Shown here: piece by piece, positions 1 to 11,289 of the stretch
Position numbering within the stretch: the first letter of the stretch is position 1
Layout: each line of letters starts with the position of its first letter
DNA from: Bryum argenteum
Lineage: Eukaryota; Streptophyta; Bryopsida; Bryales; Bryaceae
Direction of reading: 5' to 3'
NCBI GenBank assembly: GCA_037043015.1
Contig: CM073324.1
Location: 22,646,097-22,710,096 of the forward strand
Length of the DNA: 64,000 nt
Program-made: the position numbers and the translations under genes
The notes under the pieces: model-generated
Told to the model about the DNA's origin: nothing
The model's database searches: none
Seen by the model: only the letters and a program-made list of their open reading frames with translations

Positions 1-3000
1 AATTTAGGGAAAATATCTTTCTCATTGTTATTTGAATGAAATGCACTATCTTGAGGCCTCAAAATACCATATTGAATAAATTATGAGAAGGGGCTCTTCA
101 AATCTTGGTCCTTATACAATATATAACCTCATGGGAATTGTATAACCTTAAAATATGTTTTTTTTTTTTTTTTTTTTAATAAAATAATCTCAACTTTGGA
201 TCATTATTTGATGTTTTTGGAATCTTCTGAATTTGGGCAGATATTGAGAATATATGAGCATACTCCATAATTTTGAATACATATTAGCATGCCTTGACTA
301 CATTTTAACTTTTGAGAGTGAATCTTCTAAAGTCTGAAGAATTTTGAAGCATTAATGGTGTTGTTGGATAGATATATATGGGAACATTCTGCAATCTGCA
401 AATAGTTGCAGCATTCTATAATAAAATTTGATCTGATAGGTGCCTTCCCGAAGTCAAATCAACTCATTTTAGGCCTTTCTTAACTTCATAGGTTAAACCT
501 GTAATTATCTTGTGTATACATCTTATAGAGAAATAGAATACGGTAGTGGTCATAATAGTTGAGGCTCTTGTATAATAGAAGTTAGAGGGTCGGTTCACAA
601 AAGTGAAGTGGTCAAAATATGGAGGTTGGAGGGTTAATATAGTGAAACTTAGTGAGGTGATAAGGGTTTATAAAGGTCTCAAAGGTCAGAGGGGTGGTGT
701 TAGTACACAAATTAGAGAGGAGGCATTACAAGAATCGGATGTGTCCAAGAAACACGCGTACATTCTACATACTATACGATAGAACATTACATTGGTTCAT
801 AACTCAAAAAGTAGTTCAAATAAACTTGTATATAGAGCCTATATCTTGATTTTTTTATTAGAAATCAAAGACTTGAAATCGATTTAACCCATTTATAGTT
901 ATTTGATGAAATGCTCACGTAACCCTTGATATTTTTATTTCTTGGAGTAATTCTTCCTAGATATTATAGAACATTCCTATTTGAGATACAATATATTCTA
1001 ATAATAGAAAAATCTACCAATATTATACATTAGCAATATGTTGGGTTTTTGGTTTTGTTTATATAGTTTCATTTCATGCGTCACTATCTACAAAAATAGG
1101 TGAAACATGCATGTGAAGGAAGTGTTTTTTTAGAGCATCATGCCATGATGGGTCTCTAACATGATGTATTTTGAGATATTATGGAAAAAAAAGTGCTTTC
1201 TATAGTTAAAGTAATTTCCTCTTTGTAGTAAAGTTTAAAGTTTCAAACTTGGCACGTTCCTTTGTCAATTGATGAAAACACCCTAAAAAACATCAAAAAC
1301 ATCATAAGTAGAAATTAGTGTTTTTTTTCCTCTTCATCAAATTCAAGCACTTTTCCTTGCACATCAAAAACAATGAGAGGGATAGTGCAACCTCCCCGAA
1401 ATGAATGTGGACATTTGCAAAGTTGAAAGACATTGGGCAACAACAACAATAATTTCTCTTTTGCATGTCTGCGTGCATCAAAACCCCCCTTACATGATTC
1501 AGAGTGTCGATGTTCACCAACTAGAAAATCTTTAGAACATGGGCTGAGATAGATTCTTCTATTGCAAGGATCATATACATTTGGTACCTTGACAACATTA
1601 TGGATTTTGAACTTTTAGAAATAAACAAATAATACCAAAGAGGCAAAGACAATAAGATGAAGACTATATATATGATATGCAAATCGTTAGGTCAAGTGGC
1701 CTAAGGTAAGATGCTAAATTCCTAAGCGTCTTAAGGTATTTTTAGTCTAGAAATGCAATTTTACAAAAGAACTATCATAGTTAAAGAATGAAGGTAAATT
1801 ATCTCAATCTCAACCATAAAACCTTATAATAGACTTATTGTGAATCAAACTTTCTAATATTGAAAACAACTAAAAATTTCATTATGTCTATTATGGAGTG
1901 GAAATGATAATAACAAACCTACTACAATCAAAAAGTGACAAGAAAAATCCTAGCTTAAATGGTAACTTTGCAATGGTAAAACCGCCTAAAGATTCTACTA
2001 AGAATCAAGAGTCCTAAACTAGACACCTTGCACTAAAATAAATGCCATATCTTTCTAACATCTTGGACGGAGCAGAGATTCTTACCATAAAATCCACAAA
2101 TAATGTTGTAATCCAACAATTGATAAAGGTGATACAACTCCTCAAGATTCATATATTTTCCCAAATTTTTAGTATAGAAACATCATTCAAATTTTATGCC
2201 AAACATAACATGGAGCAAGAATCTTCCAACTAGAAAGTTTTTGGTATTTATTTTGAGATTGTATTTATGTAAAAAATTCATAACTTTTATTAGTTGATCT
2301 CACCTTATTGGCTTGTAAAGGTAAAACATACCCCATACCTAAAAACCATATTACAAGAGTTGTCACTATAATGCGTGCCATATCTTCATACTATCTTGGG
2401 AGGTTTTGCACATTTTACTACTAAACATCAAACTTGATTTAGAATTCAACCAACAAATTTTGCCAACGAGGGACTTCAAATAACGAAGTTATAGCTCATC
2501 ATATTTTAACTTGTCAAATTTCAACATACGAAGCTCATTAATTTTTCCACAAGTTCAAAGCCATAAGAAATAGGAAATCCTAGAACCAAATAGAGGAGCT
2601 GCTTAAAATGATTGTTTTTTTGCCTTCTAACAACAAAATTACCTTATTTTCATTACTTTTAGTTGCTCCGCACGCAAATAGTTGGTACCATTGTTGGCAA
2701 CAAATAGATATCCTAGCAGGTGATGGTACCATGTACCCCTCCTATGCTTGAGCAAAGTGATGTTGGGAGGGAAGGGCCTTTTATAAGTGGAATGGATCGG
2801 ATTAGGATGAATCTAAAGATCATCAACCAATCATCATAATTGCATCCTATGTGCCACATAGGCGATGTTTGTTACTTTTTCTTCTTGTTTTTGTTTTTAG
2901 TAACATTGAGATGGCCCGTTTGTAGGGACTTTTAAAAAAAACGATCCATATTTAATCTTTTACCGCAAGAAAGGCCCTCATCTGGTCGAGAATTGTCCAA

Positions 3001-3043
3001 GACCCAAACATTCATATCTAGAGGCCTTGCCGACGGAAAAGGG
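1..3043. other. gene-free AT-rich repeat DNA
   Basis: No coding gene is recognised. Visible contents are a poly-T run near 158-177, a copy near 1380-1490 of a short module that recurs about a dozen times in the window, and a stretch near 1689-1770 resembling the interior of the inverted-repeat element at 6711-7083. Open frames are short and low in complexity. Confidence 0.7.
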
Positions 3044-3266
3044 TTAACCCTTAAAAGTCCCTTGGGGATGGTATGTACGCTGTCGTATAATTAGGATTTG
3101 CTACCAACAAGAAACCCCAAACTAGAATAGTAATAGCTCACTAGAACCGCATTAATTCAAATGTCAACTTCTTCTTTGAACTCAAACCCATTAAAGGGGT
3201 GCATTCACTCCAAAATACACCGTATTCTACTGGTCGCCACGACACGCTCAGACCTTTAAGGGTTAA
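3044..3266. mobile_element. short TTAA-flanked MITE, family B, copy 1
   Basis: An element of about 215 bp is bounded by TTAA at 3044-3047 and 3263-3266. Its left end begins CCCTTAAAAGTCCCTTGG and its right end, reverse complemented, begins CCCTTAAAGGTCTGAGC, so only the first 8 to 10 bases act as terminal inverted repeats. A second copy lies at 42773-42997 and is nearly the same throughout, apart from a small length difference near the right end. No coding capacity. The TTAA duplication is supported by an empty site beside the second copy. A piggyBac-like or other 4-bp-TSD superfamily origin is inference. Confidence 0.85.
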
Positions 3267-5249
3267 GGTGATCCTTTAAGAGGTGAAGCATGTATGTTAC
3301 TAGAATGTTGTAGGTGACTAGTTTTTGACCCACGTATATCTCTCCACTTACGTATTGAACTCTTTTTTTAAATAATGAAGTTTTTATTTAATTAAACTTT
3401 TATTCAATTTCCACATGTACTATTGGAAGAAATTCAAGAACAAGGTCATGATGCCTACATACACTTTCATTTTTCTTTTTCAAGAAAATGGTCAAAATTT
3501 ATTATTTTGATGATGTTTTTATAATAAAGTGATACATGCCCTTGTATGTTTTTCATAAAAATACCCCTAAGCCTGCTTTGTGGTATTTTTCTGCATGATG
3601 GTTATGCTTGAACTTTAGAAACTGCAGATTTGTGGAAATTTAGGTGTTCATCAATTTAGTTGATCTATTGAGTGCATGCGGTTCATAGCATTTTCGCAAC
3701 TCTATCACTTTCTTCAAGAATTTATTTTTGCTCTAAAAGCCTTAAAATTAGTCCTTTTTTGTAATATAAGTTTGCCTAACAAGGGCCACATTAATGTTTG
3801 GTAAGTGCCCGTCTTAAAAAAAAAAAAAAAAAACATAATTTGTTTTGGCTTTTTGCAAGTCAACTTGTAATAGTAATTTATAATTTGCCTCATGTACTTG
3901 GAATTCAGATTGTAATCATTGCATATGGTATTGTACTCAAAGAATTTTATTTAGTATTTATTTGCATATGTAATTCGTTGTAAGAGAGGAAAAACAATAG
4001 TTTCAATTTTACATAGTTCAGAAACATGGGGATGTTTAAGGGTAAAACTTCTAACTAGAAGAGCTTAAAATCCTTACCTGATCTCTATCCCTAACTTGAC
4101 TTCTAAACCTTGAGAGTGAATAACTTCTAAGATAAGGAGAACTATAAAGCGAGAGGCCTCTAGACCTCTAAGGTTTTACTTCCCAATAAGAAAGAGTGAG
4201 CAAGTGCTTAATACTTGTCTGAATTTCAAAAACATTTCGTATCCTTTTTTTAACTTATGAGAAAAAATCATACTATGAGTAAGTAAAAGTAACGTGAGTA
4301 CATTTTAATGTTAAAACTGTAGAGGTTCAACAATTCTCAGCAAACTTTGCATTTGCACACGTGAAACATGCATTATTCATTCATCAAAGGTTATCTTAAT
4401 TTCACATCTCTTGAGAAAGTTTACTCAATATTCTGAGAAGGCAAGGCAAATTTAGTAAGTAGCAACTTTGTTTGATAGTGGCTGTTTACAAAAGGTGCAC
4501 AAAGAAGTTGCCATATTTATTGAGAGAGTGCATGATACACTCACCTAAGGGTCACTTTAATCCTATGCCTAACACAAGAGCAAATTCAAGGCGCCAAAGC
4601 TTGTGAAATGTAAGGTAAATATACATGTCAATAAAATTGAGGAATAAAATTTAAAATTGTAAGAAAATATCAAGATTGGGTTATATAAATAGAATAATAT
4701 TAGCGTCAATTCTCTTTAGTTAGATTTTATTAGCATTAGATCGTGTAAAATGTGTGGCATTGTATTGAAAAGGTATAATAGGTATTGAAAAGGTTACTTG
4801 GTAAACCTTCTATTTGAGTATGTATACAAACAACTTGGCATGAACCACATGGTGATAGTTATCATATTGCAACGTCTAGTTTGAATGAACATGTTGGTGT
4901 GTTGAATGGTCAAAAGATGGGAGAGTTTGATATATTGGTGTAAAAGAATGTCGTCCTACCTTCTTGAGACATGTTTAAATTTACTCGTGCTATATATTTA
5001 GATTGGCTCAAAACACAAATCCTAGATAGCCTACATAAGAGATAAGACTAGGTTTGTCCTAGCATACGGTGTAATCCTAACTATTTCTTACCAACAATCA
5101 CATCTCCGACACCAAGTAATAATAATTTAGTGCAAATACGCATATGAAGCGTCTCATGTCTAATTGAAACTTCTTCACATGAATTCTTTGGCTGTTTAGA
5201 TGAAGATATCAAATATTTGTTTACCAAGTTAAAAAAATGTTTGAGTCCC
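3267..5249. other. gene-free AT-rich DNA
   Basis: No gene recognised. A poly-A tract lies near 3814-3834. From about 4230 onward this DNA is the left part of a segment duplicated at 34.6-36.7 kb. Confidence 0.65.
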
Positions 5250-6228
5250 ATATCCCCTAAACGTCCCTGGTGTCGAAAAACGACATTTTGGATGAAGGGC
5301 AGAAACTTTGAAGAGCCATAACTTCTTCATCCAAACTCCATTTTTGACAAAATCACTTGGGTTAGGTCACAAATCAAGTCTAGTTTATGTGGTAAAATTG
5401 CAGACTCATAAAATAAAGTATGAATAAATGGCATGGATTTTAGTGAAGGCAGCTTCTGTTTTGGGTTTTCAAACATTTGTCATGTTTTACCATTGCAAGC
5501 CAATTATGTGAAATCTAAAATATTTTTTCATGAATTTTTTTTCATAAGTTTGATATTTAGATGCATCCCAACAACTTTGTAGTTGGAAGTTTTTTGATCT
5601 AGATAACTTTGGTATTGGCTTTGCAATGATGTTTCTACGATGAAAAAAGTGAAACAATGGATGATTTTTGAAGAGCTAGATCTCCTTCATCCACCATTAG
5701 ATTTTGACTTTATTATTTGGGATGGATTCCAATCATAGTCTATTTTTAGTGGTAGAAACCTTGACCCAATCGAGGATATATTGAAGAAAAGGCATGGATT
5801 TGAGTGCGAGGGGTCTAGTTTTGGACTATTTTTCCTTTGTAAAATTTTTGGCAGTTTTCATGACTACAAGGCTACTATTTGAGCCAAGATTTTTTTTTGA
5901 TGAATTTTTTTGGTACAAGAGTGTCTTTGAGATGAAGACGAACAACTTTTTAGTTGCTGATTTTTTGATTGCAAATTTCATGTTGGTAGTATTTTCACTT
6001 CAAAGTGGAAATGATGGTATTTTGTAACCTGTTCTGCGCACTATTATGTTATAATCTCGCAATCTATGAGGTCCCATGAGTCAAGTTTTGGTCCACATGA
6101 TCTACTACAAGTCTAATTACAAGTTTGTACGGTTGAAATCTGAATAGATTATCTTTATTTTCAACTATATCACTTTTTTTGAATATGAGTTTTTGGCTAA
6201 AATTACCCCAAGGACGTTTAGGGGATAT
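5250..6228. mobile_element. 0.97-kb CCCCTAAA-ended element, family M, copy 1 (TSD ATAT)
   Basis: The element runs 5254-6224. Its ends are CCCCTAAACGTCCCTGG and, reverse complemented from the right, CCCCTAAACGTCCTTGG, a 17-bp near-perfect terminal inverted repeat. It is flanked on both sides by ATAT, and the paralogous site near 35430 has a single AT-rich copy and no insert. Inside are two diverged tandem modules of about 360 bp, each starting near a TTCATCC-containing stretch (5310 and 5690). Related copies lie at 8820-9765 (inverted), about 23985-24290 (inverted, partial) and 24293-25197. Non-coding: internal open frames are short and not conserved among copies. Confidence 0.85.
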
Positions 6229-6700
6229 ACTAGATTTGGTATTCTTGATTTTGGCAGATTACATATTAAATCTGAGAATTAGTTTCGAATGCTCTAATGT
6301 GATCCAAATTCAATATTAGTTTTAATATGCATTATTTTTGTGTATGCTTAGGTCTTGAATTCTAATTTACTTAGAATGAAAACCAATCATTGTGTTGCGA
6401 CGTTATGATGTGAATTCTTTGATATGTTGCTATCAAATGAAGTATTGAAGTATGAAGTCGGTTCCATCACTTTCATGTATGTTCTTTTTTTTTCTTTTTT
6501 TTTTCTTTTTTTAATATTTTTTATTATATTTCTTTATTTCTTTTTTTTTATTTTTTTTATTTTTTTTAAAACAGAAGTATTTCATGTAACTAATTGCTCA
6601 AATTGAGAAGTTTCCTTTATGATCAAATTTTGGTTCTAATATATGGCTATCAAGCTTTAGTATGTGGTTAACAACTGAAAGGTCAATATGAAAATAAGGG

Positions 6701-7093
6701 CTCTTTGAAGCGATGTGGCACGACATCCCCTAAGCTGGGACTTACCAACATCTTTGCCTCCCTACCCCCTAAACCCTGACTAGCCATATAAAAATTTGGG
6801 AGTAAATTTGCCCCCTATTTTTTAATTGTTAATGTCACCTATGATACCATGGTAGGGTTTTTCAAGGGTAAATGCAAATATATGGGTCAAGTGGCCTAAG
6901 GTAAGGTGCTAAAATCTTAAGTGTCTTAAGCTATTTTTAGACTCAAAATTTCAAAAAAAGTAGTTGAAGTCCTCAAAAAATGAAAAAAATAAAATTGCTG
7001 ATTTTTGGTTGGGCAGGGAGTATGGGCGAGCAGGCGTCGGAGTAAGTCCCAGCTTGAGGGATGTCCTCTCTACGGCTCCACGCCTCTTTGAAG
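6701..7093. mobile_element. 373-bp inverted-repeat element with 10-bp target duplication
   Basis: The insert 6711-7083 is flanked by CTCTTTGAAG at 6701-6710 and 7084-7093. The paralogous locus near 35814 has this 10-mer once and no insert. The two ends share an inverted block containing AAGCTGGGACTTAC (about 6729-6743 and its complement near 7048-7062) just inside less similar outermost bases. A 9 to 11 bp duplication with subterminal inverted repeats fits a non-autonomous Mutator-like element. That assignment is inference, since no transposase is present. Part of the interior (6885-6960) also occurs near 1689-1770, so a second, older copy probably exists there. Confidence 0.8.
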
Positions 7094-8135
7094 TAGCCTT
7101 GTTAGCAAACAATGCTTTTGAGCATTAAATTCAAACCAATGACTACTTATAATTTATCTCTATATAATTAAATGAAAATTATCATGTTCTTATATAGTAA
7201 GACTTGAATGAAATTGATATATTGGATTGAAAAGTGTACCATGGTTCCATCTTCTAAGATTCAATGCATAGATTACCTTTACTAGAGGTCAAACCTACTT
7301 GCGAAGAAAAAATGCTTTCACATATGGGTGAAAGCTGAAATGTTGGCATTGTGAGCCTTAGTTCTTACTGGTAAAGAAGGCCCAGTCAACAATATGAAGG
7401 AGGAAGATTTTTTCCTATTCCTCTTTCTTGCAAATTAAATTTTTTATTCTTGAGTGCAACGTCATTCTTGCAAATTGAAAAATAAGAGAAAGAATCTGGC
7501 GTTCATGTGTCATTGTGGATGTTTTGCACGTTGAAGGCAATTGTGGTAGAAGTTGTTGGGCGGCCCTGGCAATTATTTCAAATGGAGTGTGCATCAGACA
7601 ACAACCCCTTTGAATGATTACAAAAGTTATTGTGTCAGCGGGTTCCAATATCTTTGGAGTGTCTGAAGATATAGTATCTTAAATTTGGACAATCTTACTC
7701 ATCCAACACTGGCCAAACAGTTGCGATTCCAACATCACCAAACACACACACTAAGTCACAATTTACTCATACCTAAATAAGAGAAGATCTAATCAATTCT
7801 CCAAGAGCGAGCTTAACACTATACATTTTAGGATACTATTTACATAGCTAAAGAGACTTAAATGTATGTTTACAACTATAGTAGCCAACTCTTTCCCACT
7901 TCTAACTCTATTATTACAATGAAAGAGTGTATATAACATGAGATTGGTTACTTTGCTAGGCTATAATTGCAAATTTTCCAAATTCAAATAATCTCTATCG
8001 AAGAAAAATAACTATTTGTTGCTCCAACTCCACATTACAATAGGTCCTATACCACAAGAACCTTTATACAGTTTAAAGCACAAAAAACTTAACACCCAAA
8101 AAATCCTAATGTCATAATATCAAATACTATTTTAA

Positions 8136-8705
8136 CTCATAGAGATCCTTGTGTATTTTTGGGCTTGAAACCTCATAATTGCGATCTTCTACCTCTATGC
8201 ACTCTCGAGGGTGTGAACCATGTGTTTTTCTAAAGTTCCAATTGGAAGATCTTGTACATAAGACTATTTTTAGTTTATTATATATATATATATATATATA
8301 TAGAGATATAGCTAGGTGTTTACCATTTAAGAGATCATAAAATCCAAAGTTTGTCTTCCAATTTTTTTTGGGTAGAGAAGACTCTTTTTGAAAATTTTGG
8401 AGACTGCTTTGTAAATTTGGAAACTTCTGATTTTGGCTTGGGCCACTTTGGCTATTAACATATTTCTCAAAAATTATTTTTTAAATAAAAACTAAAATTA
8501 AACCAATTTCAGCTCGCAATCTAAGAATTGTCTCGGAAGAGTCAATAATCGGAATTTGGCTTTGCAAATTATACCACATACAACTTATATGTATTGCTAC
8601 ACTCACACCAAATTGTAGCCTAAGATACCAAAATTAGACCCTTCATCTAGGCTATCCAAAAAAGCAAGGCCCAATTTAGTCCACTTGGATCTTCAAGGAT
8701 AAACT
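8136..8705 (+). mobile_element. degraded family E element
   Basis: This stretch follows TTAA at about 8132 and matches the family E copy at 11290-12487 in order: the left-end region with a GATCCTTGTGT-like start, the CTTGGGCCACTTTGGC stretch near 8440, the ACACTCACACC-containing stretch near 8600 and the right-end region near 8690. It is clearly diverged and interrupted by a TA microsatellite. The right terminus is not clean. Confidence 0.55.
8280..8302. repeat. (TA)n microsatellite
   Basis: About 11 to 12 TA dinucleotides in an unbroken run, inside the degraded family E copy. Confidence 0.9.
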
Positions 8706-8815
8706 ACAATGCTAAGTTGTTGCTAACCACAAAGTAAGCAAGTCATGGCACTCTTGCCCCTTTTTGTCACCTTTTTCTACCCTCTCTCTCCACCCTCAAA
8801 TCCAACCACATGATG

Positions 8816-9765
8816 TTAGCCCTTAAACACCCAAGGGGGGCCTAGAGCCTAGGGACATAATGTTTAGCAGAGGGTCATAGATGAAAGTGAAAGGAAGCTA
8901 TGTAGATCTCAATTATACAATCTTGTAGTATACTTATTATAGGTCACGTGGATCAATTTTGGAATCATGAGGCCTCAGAGATTGCGAGATCACAATATAT
9001 TAGCACTAAAAAAGTTTACAAGATTTTAGCATTCACACTTTGAGGTGAAAATGCTATCAACAAACATATTGCAATGAAAAATTTACCAACTACAATGTTT
9101 TTGAGCCTCATCTCAGTAACACTCTTGTATAATGAGGATTCATCAAAAATAATTCTTGGCTCAAATAATAGCCTTGGAAGGGTAAAAGCTGCCAAAATAT
9201 CCACAAAGGAAAAAGGGTCCATGTCTACACCTCTTGCACTGAAACTCTTGCCTTACCTTCAAAACACGTTCTGTTAGATTAAGTTATTCACTAAAAGAAC
9301 TATACTCTATTTGGATCCTATCCAAAAAACAAAGTTGAAATCCAATTGTGAATGAAGGAGATATAGCTTCTCAAAAATCATCCACTTTTCACTTTTTTCA
9401 TTGTAAAAACATCATTGAAAATTCAACACCAAAAGTGTTTGGTCTACAAACTCTCAACTAAAACGATCATGATTATGTAGAAATGTTCTTGAAAAACTAT
9501 ATTTGAATTCCGATAATTGCCTCACAATGGTAAAACATGCTCCACGTTCAAAAACTAAAAAGGATGAGTTGTCTTCACTAAATTGCACCCCATTATTCAT
9601 ACTTCATTTTATGGGTCTGAAAGTTTTACCACACAAACTAAAGTTGATTTGGGACCCAACGCAAGTAATTTTGTCCAAAACAGAGTTTGAACGGAGAAGT
9701 TATGGCTCTTCAAAGATTCTACCTTTCAACCATAATGTCGTTGTCAACATCTTGGGCGTGTAAGG
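8816..9765 (-). mobile_element. family M element, copy 2 (inverted)
   Basis: This is the reverse complement of the family found at 5254-6224 and 24293-25197. Its left end reads CCCTTAAACACCCAAG from 8820 and its right end, reverse complemented from 9765, reads CCTTACACGCCCAAG. Flanks are TTAG on the left and ATCA on the right, so the target duplication is no longer recognisable. Shared internal landmarks with the other copies are the FPQ-type open-frame remnants at 9016-9222 and the AAACAGAGTTTGAACGGAG region near 9680. Confidence 0.75.
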
Positions 9766-10925
9766 ATCAAAGAAGAAATTGCAAACCCCTCACTATTGTC
9801 TATATTTTAGATTTTCTTGGAAGATGGCAAAGCAAAGATGCATTTTCTCTTTAAACAATATTTTAGATTTTATTGGCCCAAGCCTCTTTATCCCTACCTC
9901 ATCTCTCCAATTCCTTTGTATCTCTCAACCAACTCACTCGTGATTGCAATGCTTTGCATATAATGAAGGCAAAGTTTAAGACTTTAAAATTTGACTTGTA
10001 CCTACAAGTTGATTAAGTATTACAAGATATTCATGTTCAATTGCTTTTGAAAGCTTCCGGCACTCATGAATGAGGGTTGTTCATAATGTATGCTTGAGCA
10101 ACTTTTGGAAAATTATGCTAGATAAGAGCTACATTCATGAGTCAGTGTTAATTTGGGCAAAAACAATGATTTTAGTAAGCGGCAACATTCCAATTATGAA
10201 CCTCTTTTGCTTACAATGATTACATCACTAAACCTATTTTGTAAGTAGTATTGGTGACACAATCATGTGAAGGGTAAGGACCAAGTGGAGAGGCGTTACG
10301 CAAATGAGGGGCTCACCGAGGCCGGTAGGCCGAGGGTGGACCCCTCATTTGCGTAACACCTCTCCACGAGGTCGTTGCCCGAAGTAAAGACGCACCAACA
10401 AAAAAAAATAACGCAGCAAGAAAAAGAAAATATTGGAGCGTAAGGCGCCCTCTCGTCGCAAAGCGGTCTGTCATGCCCAATAAGGCGCCATTCGCTCCTT
10501 TAACAATTTCGTTGCCGGGTCTTTACATTTTCGTAAGATAGCCTTGATTCTGGCAAATTGCTTGGTGGAGCAACATTGTGAGCGCAATACCATGATTACC
10601 ATCCAAAGCGACAATGTTATGTACGTCTATTGTGAATGTTATTGTGCAATCATCTAATGACTCCTCAAATCGCTTAGAAATTGCCTCTCCAAAGCGGTTA
10701 GAAATTGACAAGCTCTTGGAGAGTCTTGTAATTTATTTTCGGGGTAGAGGATGAAAGGGAACAAGTACGTAACGTGTACTGAGATTTTGGAGCTTTACTT
10801 CCACATGACTACATCCTCCTTGCGGGTCTGCAACTTTTCAGTCCTATTTGTTGGATGTGCTTTGACTATTGACATATTAGTAAATGAAGGTTTTATATCT
10901 TGTGAATGCTTCACCCTCATCTCTC
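9766..10925. other. gene-free DNA with GC-rich inverted repeats
   Basis: No gene recognised. This stretch holds the hairpin at 10285-10367 and a second, weaker pair of inverted arms (GGAGCGTAAGGCGCC near 10434 against GGCGCCATTCGCTCC near 10484). Confidence 0.6.
10285..10367. repeat. GC-rich inverted repeat (hairpin)
   Basis: Two 32-base arms, 10285-10316 and 10336-10367, are complementary at about 29 positions. The left arm starts GTGGAGAGGCGTTACGCAAA and the right arm ends with its complement. The 19-base loop contains a smaller palindrome (GGCC...GGCC). Base composition is far from the AT-rich surroundings. It could be a tiny foldback element, a small-RNA precursor or the end of a larger element. 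Nothing decides between these. Confidence 0.75.
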
Positions 10926-11289
10926 TTAACCCTTAAACGCCCAAGGTGACCCGAGGGGTCACGTTCCAACGTTCTCTCGAGCTCTCACTGTACTCAACAT
11001 TTCACTTATATTTTGATGTCAAACTGGTCACCTTCTTCTGATGCATTCAAAAAGTGAAATTTTACAATTCAAATCACAATTTGTATGAGCGATTTTGTGC
11101 TTTGAAAGGATTGTGGTAGGTAGGTTGAGGTTGTACATAACCTTGTAGGAGGTTACAAGCTCATCATTGATTGGTGCATTCATGATGCCCTTGTTCAAAA
11201 AGTGCACTATTCATGATGCCCAAGTCCAGAAGATGGATTGATCCAATTTTGGGCTGCCCGTTCACACCCCATGGGTGTTTAAGGGTTAA
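10926..11289. mobile_element. 356-bp TTAA-flanked element, family D
   Basis: The element 10930-11285 lies between TTAA at 10926-10929 and 11286-11289. Its ends are CCCTTAAACGCCCAAGG and, from the right strand, CCCTTAAACACCCATGG, a 17-bp inverted repeat with two differences. The interior is unlike families B, E and M and was not seen again in the window. The right-hand TTAA is also the left-hand TTAA of the next element. Confidence 0.85.

Larger units (their letters stand above)
4230..8000 (+). repeat. segmental duplication S1, copy A
   Basis: This segment aligns by eye, in the same orientation, with about 34600-36750. Shared landmarks are the stretch around 4262 with 34647, around 5215 with 35400, around 6300 with 35500, the CTCTTTGAAG site at 6701 and 7084 with one copy near 35814, and the stretch at 7200-7380 with 35880-36080. 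The copies are diverged with many small indels. Copy A carries two insertions absent from copy B (5254-6224 and 6711-7083), which makes copy B an empty-site reference. Confidence 0.75.

Noticed and set aside
9016-9763. Small open frames as genes
   Set aside because: They fall inside the family M repeat and are not conserved among its copies.
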